From contig JAOVFP010000002.1 of NCBI GenBank assembly GCA_025738555.1, positions 4,402,001 to 4,466,000 of the forward strand: a DNA stretch of 64,000 bases. The letters are read 5' to 3'. A model generated the notes under the pieces. The model was not told where the DNA came from. It was given only the letters and a program-made list of their open reading frames with translations, and did not search any database. Below are positions 56,927-64,000 of the stretch, piece by piece. The DNA is from Cyathus striatus (Eukaryota > Basidiomycota > Agaricomycetes > Agaricales > Nidulariaceae). Position 1 is the stretch's first letter; each line of letters starts with the position of its first letter. The translations under genes and the position numbers were made by a program.

Positions 56927-57878
56927 CTAGGTACCTGAAGATATTGTTTCTTCCCAGTCACGCAGCCTAAATCGGTGGCGGTATTCCTGTAAACGTTTGG
57001 GCTTAAGTTTCTGAAAGGTCAGCACATTAACAGAAGTTTGCGCTTTAGGTGGGTGATCCTTATGAAATAATGCCGACTCTGAGTGAGAAAGCGTGGCAGA
57101 CTGTGTTGCCAGAGCGGCGAAGGATTGTATAGACTCGTGATATCTAAGTTGCGTCAGGAAAGATAACGTTATCAATCAGAAGCTTGCTACTTACAGTCTA
57201 AGACAATAAGCATCAGCAGCTGACGCGTACACAGAAGAGATGTTACGAACCGAAAGCCCTCCTTATTCAAACAGTCCGATTCTTTAAATTGATCCAGTGC
57301 ATGCTTCTTAAATGCCACTTTAATCCAGTGAAGAACGTGAAATACGCGGTGTTCATCAGGTCTGTATAGGTAGTGTCAATATCAATATCTGTAGTTCTAG
57401 CAGCGCATCGGACTCCTCACCGCCACCGTTGAAAGAACGCGGACAAATTGAAATCGCCGATTTGATCAATCAAAGGATGAAATATGTCAGTGCTGAATTG
57501 CACCCCTGGCGGTTGCTGAGGATAATTGGAAGGGAATACAATCCTAAATTTAAGAATAGCATCTGCATAATAACCTATATAACATTAATTATAAAGAACT
57601 CATGTACAACTGATTGACCTGGCGGCATGCCACAAATTACCTTGGTGAATAAAAAGAACACCGTCCCAAATCATGATGCTTTCCGCCGAAGGGACTACAT
57701 ACATTCCCGTAGGGCAATGATCCTGGTTTCCAATGGCTGCATACTCTAATGCAATTGTGGTTCGTGCCACAACGTTCCCAGAAGAACTTTTTGTGGTGGA
57801 AGAAACTGAAGTTGGTGCTGTATTGCTGCGCAACTTGCCACGAAAGTCAACTGGAAGTGCTACTAAAGATCCCAGCAT
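56927..57878 (-). CDS. AKTIP/FTS-like inactive ubiquitin-conjugating-fold protein
   Basis: E2-fold protein without the catalytic cysteine. The start MLGSLVALPVDFRGKLRSNT leads to TTIALEYAAIGN and GMYVVPSAESIMIWDGVLFI, HQG-YYADAILKFRIVFPSN, YPQQPPGVQFSTDIFHPLID, FQRWRPDEHRVFHVLHWIKV, AFKKHALDQFKESDCLNKEG, and a Ser/Lys-rich tail ending RLRDWEETISSGT. After HPLID the usual NGxxC segment is replaced by QIGDFNLSAFF, so it should not conjugate ubiquitin. The AKTIP group works in Hook-type dynein adaptors, a role only inferred here. Between GFR and YHES a 3-nt exon (57195-57197) with flanking introns of 53 and 51 nt is predicted; the alternative is one 107-nt intron. About 230 aa. Confidence 0.8.
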
Positions 57879-58630
57879 AGTGAATAGGTCAAGATGAGGG
57901 TAAGGCTGGAAATCAATGAAGTTCGCTGCTCAGCGCTCAGCGCTCAAGAGTCAATGTACTAAAAGAAGGTATAATGTCGTGTTATGTGAGTCTCAGTCAC
58001 GCATCACACAGGTCCTGTCGCTAATTCAGAGCCGTGACATAGACAACTTTTCTAATAATAAAGATGCGATAAAGAAGTAAATAATAATACTATGGATTTA
58101 TTGAATATCTACTTTCTAGTGTGTTATGTTTTGACCTGGGAGATTCTCAGCCATATTGTAGAACGTTTGATGTCGTAGTTGAAGTAGGAAGTAGCGGGCA
58201 GGAAAGCAAAATTGTCATTTTATTATAACTACAAAACTTTCTGTATTGTTTTCATTCTTGTATTAGGCTGCCAAGTTTGAATTTGAGGGCTGTCACACAC
58301 TTACTAGCCCTGGTCTATCGTCGATTCAAAAAAATTCGTCACGACCTCAAACCTCGTTTCTTCCATATAGACCGGTAGTACGTGACCAAACCCCAAACCA
58401 GAACCAAACTACAAAAGTTACAATAAATTGGTGGCATATAAAACACATCTTCGCAAATCGGCGAGGTCTAGAAGTCCAAAAACCTAGAGTTATGGGGTGA
58501 TTAAGTATAAGGTATGGAGTAGTAATAACATAATATTGATTTAGCATCGTAGTTCAATAACGTTCGAAATTTGAGCAGGGATTACAAAATAATAGCGCTG
58601 TATATTAGTGGGTTTACTTGCGCTTACTAG
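57879..58630. other. Intergenic region without recognised features
   Basis: About 750 bp between the AKTIP-like start and the zinc-knuckle stop. It has a small CAGCGCT triplication near 57930-57947 and a generally AT-rich centre. No gene, tRNA or transposon end was recognised. Confidence 0.4.
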
Positions 58631-60609
58631 CTAGTGAGGATAACCACCCTTATAGCGAGGCCCATTATCCTTTGACCGGCCATGGCTTCCGGAGTAGCCC
58701 TCGCGTCCTCGATATCTGTCTCTATTCCTATTCTTTTCTCTGTCCCTATCCCTATCCCTGTCTCTGTTCCTACTTCTAGAAGACTGGACACTTGAATAAG
58801 ATTCTCCATTGTTTTCGTTATAACGTGCAGATAACCGAGGGCCATCGCGTTGAAAGCCATCACTTAAGCGGGAAAGCAGACTAGGGGCGCGTGAAGTAAG
58901 ATGTTCGATTTTTTTCCCATCTTGCAGAGACTTTCCAAATGCCAACTTCTTTGTAGAGTTTATCTGTCGCTGTGCAGGATCTCTTGAATTCTGTTTACCG
59001 AACCAGTCATCAACATCGTCCTCGTCCAATTGCTCGTGAGTCTTCGCTGATTTATCCATCTGCTTTTTTTTGCCCTGTCTTCCAACATTTTGGGGGGCAC
59101 CTTTTCCCCACTGATCCAAATCGTTTTCCCAGTCGCGATGTCCGCGACGACTGTAATTAAACAGCTGTTTTTCTTCGTTAGGATTGAAGAACGGGCCCGA
59201 CATTATGTTGTGCAGACTGAAAGCTGATGGCTCTTCTGGACGGTCAAATCGTTTCGTGTCGTTGCAGTCCTGAAGGCACTTTTAATGTGTCATCAGAATG
59301 GCATAGTAAGTAGTCCCTTACATCTCCCCAATGCCCGCAATACCCGCAATTATAGCACCATTCATCGTCAGCCACATAGCCTTCACCACCTTCACCTAGT
59401 TTTAGCTTCTTCTTCGACAGCCTCAAGGAAATAACTTTAGATCTTTCTTCTTCCGTCAAGTACTCATAAAGGCGCCACCATGTTGGGCATTCCTGCTAAG
59501 TATTAATAAAAAGGAAGGAAGGAAGGCAGAAAAGTACTTACGTTTGTTTTATGCTTTCCAGATCCACAACGATCGCAATCATCGTATCTTCCTGACGCAA
59601 ATGCTCTCGCTTGATGGCGGTTGGGACAATTCTGTACATAGAGCTTAGCGCACAATACTGCAACGTCGGTTTTGTTGACATACAGCGTTGATATGACCCT
59701 TCATACCACAAGTAAAGCAAACCTTGCTAATTGGGCACGAGCGCGTATGATGTTCATTTCGAGCACCGCACGTGAGGCACTTCACATAAAGGCCCAGAGT
59801 TTAGATATGATATATATTTTAAGTAATGAGGATGTACGAACAATCAGTACGGGACAGGCAGATGTCTTATGCTCGCCCTCCGCGCCACAGTTCTTGCAAA
59901 CCGTCCTATTCAACTTGGATTCCTCAGTTGGTTTCTCCTCGAAGTACCTCACAAATTCCTAGATGATGTAAGTAGCTGTAAATTGAAAGATCATGACACA
60001 CACCTTGTGGTCCTCGTAATCCAGATACTTGATGAAATCCTCACTTTCTTCGTCGACATCAGGAATCGAAGAAGGAAGAATCTCGATAGGTGTTGATCCT
60101 AGAACAGATACATGGGCTGGTAGGAGCAGTTTTGCATGGGAATCTTCTTCGGAATGAGGCATGGGTGTCGAAGAAGAGGCGAGTGGAAGAGTTGCCGGTT
60201 GTATATCAACGAAGAAAATATCTGCTACAGCATCAGATAGAATGTCCGGTCGACTAGGAACGGTATCTGTTTTGTTTGTGCGTTTTTGTCCATTCTGGTC
60301 TGTTCGGAGATATTTTTGCAAAGAGTTTTCGGATCGATTCCGTTTGGCAGGTGTCTCTGAGATTTCTCCTAGTTCCACAGAATTTTCTCTGGAGTTGGTA
60401 GATGTGTTTTCTTGATTTCCGGTAGCAAAAGATTTCTTTCGCTTCTTTCTGCGGGATTTCTTGGCATCTATTTCTTCAGAATATGCCAACAAATTTTGAG
60501 GCTCTGGAGTGTACAAGTCGGTGATATCTTCGTCTGATGGAACGACTATATATTCGAGGGTAGGAGAGATAGTGAGGTCGATAATTTCGGGTACGTTTTT
60601 AGCAGTCAT
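58631..60609 (-). CDS. Zinc-knuckle RNA-binding protein, AIR1/AIR2-like (TRAMP complex)
   Basis: Nuclear RNA-surveillance adaptor; in yeast, Air1/2 bridge the poly(A) polymerase Trf4/5 and Mtr4. Minus-strand start MTAKNVPEIIDLTISPTLEY, then a basic KKSRRKKRKKS patch and an acidic segment (DVDEESEDFIKYLDYEDHKE). Five CCHC knuckles in a row: CKNCGAEGEHKTSAC, CLTCGARNEHHTRSC, CFTCGMKGHINANC, CDRCGSGKHKTNEC and CYNCGYCGHWGDDC. The third is completed across an intron (HINA|NC). The C-terminus is RS/RD-rich (SRNRDRDRDRDREKNRNRDR) and ends KGGYPH. The start at 60609 is used because the upstream extension lacks an ATG. Knuckle spacing and order match the AIR family. Confidence 0.85.
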
Positions 60610-60993
60610 TAAGTAGCGAGTTGGCAACGAGAGAAAATAGGCAGATGAGATGAATGAAAGGAATCTGTGCAGGTATGTGCTCGTAAGCTAGTCTGCTGAA
60701 ACAAGTAAAAGTATAAGTAGGTGACACTGCAGCACACTGTAAGTCTGTAGCACGTTCTGGACCCGTGGGAAATTTAAACTCGGGAATAATTAAGCTTATG
60801 AAGTAGGAAGAAGCGATTGTATTTGTTCTATTACAAGTACCCGAGATTCCACCGCTGTTGAAACAGAACTTACTAATAGATGGTGCGATATAATTAACGG
60901 CTACCGTGATTACTGTAGTATTACTATGTTTTCATGTAGAATCGATGAAGGTTGAAGCTTTGAAGGTTGAACTTCAATTACCGTAATAGTGGT
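60610..60993. other. Intergenic region
   Basis: Upstream of the AIR-like gene and downstream of CAF16. A GAAGGTTGAA motif is duplicated near 60945-60972. Nothing else seen. Confidence 0.4.
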
Positions 60994-62178
60994 TTAATGG
61001 CTGTAGTCGTACCTGTATAAGCATCGGTGAGCAAAAGAACAGTGTCAGGGTGATTATCAGCTACAGACTTTCTATAAAATGTTTCTGAGTCCGAGGGAAC
61101 CGTCTTCAGAGAATATGACGTAAGTAACACGAAAGCAATACTACCACCCAAGAACCAACCTCATTCCTGCGAGCACCGCGATTCTTCCTTCCTTCCAGTT
61201 CAAGTTGAAGTCTGTGGTCTCTATCTTGTTTAAGCCATTCTAATGCCACTCGGTACAGAGAAGTAGTAGAAGTGAACTGAACAGCAAGGGCAGATGTAGG
61301 CTCAATTGGCCAAGGGGTGGGTGGCGTGACAAAAGTTCCTAGGCGCATGTGGGCGACATGGGTAGGGAAATCGGTAAGACCATCGAATATATGGGTAGCA
61401 TCTGCACAACAGTAGAACACGAATAAGAAAGATACAAGGAAAGTGAAATATATTTACAAAGTATTGTTGCACCCCTTTCTTCACTATCAGTTCTGAGGAA
61501 ATTCAAAAGGTCGTCACGAACGAGGACATCTAAATCGACAGTCACCTGGTCTTCGGATAAATCGACAGAAGCACTGGAGTGAATAACCTGGTTACCTCAT
61601 CCAGGAGAAGGACGTCCCAAGGGACCATAAGGCCAAAGCAGAGTTGAACTCTACGTCGTTCACCATCTGATATGGCATGCATGTGCCAATCAAGATCGAT
61701 ATCAAGAATATCCAGAAGACGATCGCGTCGTTCTTTGTGGCGATAACCGCCGACGGAGTCAAGAAAAGCTGAGACAACAATGTCACCGCGAACGACAGGA
61801 TTCATTGCCCTGAAGGGAAGACACAGGCAATGAGGAGACGATGTGCAGAGGAAGAATGGACGAACCATTCAGTGCCCAAAAAAATAACACCAGGGGGGGA
61901 GTCTCGGAAGACATCTCTGCCTTTGATTCTGATGTCAGCGGAAGGTGTGTTCACCAATCGTTTGCCAGCGAGAACCTGCAGAAGGGTTGACTTTCCAGCT
62001 GGAGAAGAATTAGAACAGGGGAAGGCGGGGGAAGTGAGGCCGAACCTCCGTTGGCGCCGACAAGAATAGTTCGCGAACCTCGTGGGAGGCGGAGAGCGAC
62101 ATCAGTAAGCGAAGGGGGAGAAAAGGAGTTGTGGGCATAGGTGAGGCCTTGGACGGCTATGGTGAGCTGGTCTGACAT
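60994..62178 (-). CDS. CAF16: CCR4-NOT-associated ABC ATPase CAF16
   Basis: Soluble ABC-type ATPase linked to the CCR4-NOT complex and Mediator in yeast. Start [20 protein letters not shown]. The Walker A segment GANGAGKSTL is split by an intron after GANG. Then [40 protein letters not shown], the ABC signature in [16 protein letters not shown], and Walker B with the switch region in [27 protein letters not shown] is the H-loop, and the C-terminal FYRKYDYSH is restored by two short introns. No membrane helices. ISDGE replaces the canonical LSGGQ, as in this family. About 290 aa. Confidence 0.9.
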
Positions 62179-62513
62179 GATAGTCGAGAGAAGAGAGTAG
62201 AGGAAGTGGAAGTGGAAGTGGAAGCGGGCATCGCTGGTGGGTGGGTCAGGCACATTGCACACTGCACAGTACACGGCATGTAGCCAAAAATAGCGGTACG
62301 CTGTGTGCTGATGATCAGAGTGACATGTGACATGTGACGGGAGGGGGTGCTTGGCTGATACAAGGACTGGTTACAGGTAACTACCACCACGCTCTCGAGT
62401 CTCGGTGCATCTCCCCATTTCATTCCCCAGTGCCCGCCCCTCCTCTTTCTTTCGTTCTTCCCTTTCTTTGCTCTATCCTCACATTCATTTTTCTTTTTCT
62501 TTTCCTTTTCATT
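62179..62513. other. Divergent intergenic region between CAF16 and OPY2
   Basis: Contains a tandem GGAAGT(G) run near 62202-62225 and, before the OPY2 start, a T/C-rich leader (62425-62510). A short GTGACATGTGACATGTGAC direct repeat lies near 62320-62338. No gene seen. Confidence 0.5.
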
Positions 62514-64000
62514 ATGCATCTAGATGTCAGGCAGGATTCAAACTGCATTTCCCAGTGTCCTGATGTTCTCCCCTGCAGTTGCTCTCCCAATCAACAGTGT
62601 GTCCGCATAAACAGGTTCGCTTTCTTTTCCTTTCCCTTCGTCCCGCTCACTCTTTCCTCCTTTCCTCTAGATCGTGTACCGCCTGTGCTGAAAATCAATG
62701 CGTTGCAGCAGACAATTCCTCTTCTACAAGTGGCTCCTCAGGTGGCGTCAGTAAAGGCGCCCTTGCAGGCGGTATCGTCGGCGCGCTAGCTTTTTTCGCT
62801 ATTGCAATTGCCATCTTCTTCTGGTACAGGCGTAGGAGTCGCCTTCTCAGGTCTCTCGCTAACCCAGAGGTCAAGAAGGACATCCCTGCGCCCGCGGAAA
62901 CCGTCTTGAACAGACCTGATCCCATCGAAAAGCCTCCCTCATCACCTTCAGAGCTTGGTACTCTCCAGCTCTATTCCTCACCCTCTGGTACACTCGACCC
63001 TCAGTCACATCCATTACCGCCCAGTAGTTACCACACAAGCACGCGCTCTTCCGTTCAGAGCAATCCCTTCAGTGATACTCATTCTATTCAAACTGTTGGC
63101 ACTGAGGGCACTAACGTTATACCCATCGCTCTTGTTTCTCCCGATCACGCTCAATCTGCCCACTCCAGCTCGCACGCTGGCCATTCCTCCGCAGCTTCTT
63201 CTGCGCCAATTCGTCCTGCTCGCTCTCCTGATCTCAATCTCAATCTTGAACATGTGAATGTTTCTCACGATACCTTGAAGGCACCCAACTATGCCCTTTC
63301 TACCATGTCTGGAATCTCAGGTGTTTCTTCCCGGAATTCATATATGTCTAGTGCCAGTTACTCCAGTGATTTCTTGAATGAAGCTCCTATGATTATTACG
63401 CCCAGCAAAGGCACCGTTCGGCAAGTGCTGGGTGTAGTGAAGGCGGAAGTTATTAAAGCGCCTGGCGCTGCTCCAAGTTCAAGTTCAAACGATACCGGTC
63501 TCAAGCCTCCTTCTTACCAGGCCAAACCTTCGGTAGGGTCGCCGCTTGCTGCCACCTCGTTTGGCCCTGCCGATGTCGTTAAAGAAGTCGACGAAAGCCT
63601 TGAAGCAGGAGATCCATTTAGCGATGTGCATTCCTCGACAGGCGCAGAATATGGTACATCGACACCGCCCACCGCCAACTCCTTCGCTTCCGATTCATCT
63701 CGTCAAGGTCATGAATCAGCCCAGACCGAGTTGAATGATTTACCTTGGGGGCGACCTGATGACATTAACAGCCGCCCCTCAAGCATGTTTACTCAAGCTG
63801 GTTCAGTCATTGACATTGGCAGTGCTACTCGCGTGAACGTTGGACTGAGTAATTTGAGTCCAGGCGCGGCACCCGGGACATCTCGTAGTCAATTCAGAAC
63901 CACCATGGGAAGACTGGTAACCCCGCCGACGGGTGATTCAACAGGAACATTGCAGGAACAACAGCAGCGAGCATTGGCGCATGCGCAGGCGCAGGCACAG
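62514..64000 (+). CDS. OPY2: Membrane anchor protein OPY2, 3' end beyond window
   Basis: Plasma-membrane anchor that recruits the adaptor Ste50 in the HOG and filamentation MAPK pathways. Start MHLDVRQDSNCISQCPDVLP. A Cys-rich extracellular domain follows (CISQCPDVLPCSCSPNQQC, CTACAENQC), completed across an intron (GTTCGC...CTCTAG). After a Ser/Gly linker comes one membrane helix (GALAGGIVGALAFFAIAIAI) and a basic stop-transfer FFWYRRRSR. The long Ser/Pro-rich cytoplasmic tail has conserved-looking patches (RSSVQSNPFSDTHSIQTVGT, NEAPMIITPSKGTVRQVLGV) and reaches the window edge in a Gln/Ala repeat (LAHAQAQAQ). No cleavable signal peptide, as in OPY2. The C-terminal part is missing. Confidence 0.85.

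Noticed and set aside
1..64000. tRNA genes, rRNA, CRISPR arrays, secondary-metabolite or mating-type cluster
   Set aside because: No tRNA-like box A/box B pairs or regular spacer arrays were seen by eye, and the neighbouring genes do not form a known pathway cluster. A tRNAscan or cluster search was not possible here.

Overview
This is a eukaryotic, fungal window, almost certainly a basidiomycete of the Agaricomycotina. The genes are densely packed on both strands and interrupted by many introns of about 50-60 nt. Several products have typical basidiomycete architectures: a membrane-anchored aspartic protease, a Kelch protein with a C-terminal multi-helix membrane domain, OPY2 and an IQGAP. 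I cannot name the species. About 22 protein-coding genes can be supported. I saw no rRNA, tRNA or CRISPR array.

Layout. 0-15.8 kb is a compact housekeeping block: ribosomal protein uL29 (partial), HIS6, a mitochondrial hydroxyacid-oxoacid transhydrogenase, a membrane aspartic protease, a PPR protein, a small secreted protein, OST1, mitochondrial uL22m, YOS1, a GILT-like thiol reductase and a MIX23-like protein. 15.8-21.0 kb is a gene-free, AT-rich mobile-element island in which three inverted-repeat elements appear nested inside one another. 21.0-34.8 kb holds a C2H2 zinc-finger protein, a candidate ribonucleotide-reductase-inhibitor-like protein, the Kelch/membrane protein, a large disordered protein and an ER HSP90 (GRP94) ending in HDEL. 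34.8-36.9 kb is a second repeat patch that shares two terminal motifs with the first. 36.9-64 kb holds a WW/FF-domain protein, an MFS anion transporter, an IQGAP, an acyl-CoA ligase, the inositol pyrophosphate kinase VIP1/Asp1, an AKTIP-like inactive E2, an AIR1/2-type zinc-knuckle protein, the ABC ATPase CAF16 and OPY2 (partial).

How the genes relate. There are no operons and no gene cluster. Thematic links are only general: ER and secretion (OST1, YOS1, GRP94), RNA metabolism (AIR, CAF16, WW/FF), and signalling or cell shape (IQGAP, VIP1, OPY2).

Points of most interest: the nested elements with readable target duplications; a predicted 3-nt exon in the AKTIP-like gene and a 15-nt exon in GRP94; three predicted GC-AG introns (two in HIS6); a one-base frameshift that would remove the membrane anchor of the aspartic protease; and a perfect heat-shock element beside a TGACGTG element upstream of GRP94. 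No clearly new biological system was found. Gene models were joined by hand from reading frames and splice signals. Coordinates give start codon to stop codon and include introns.
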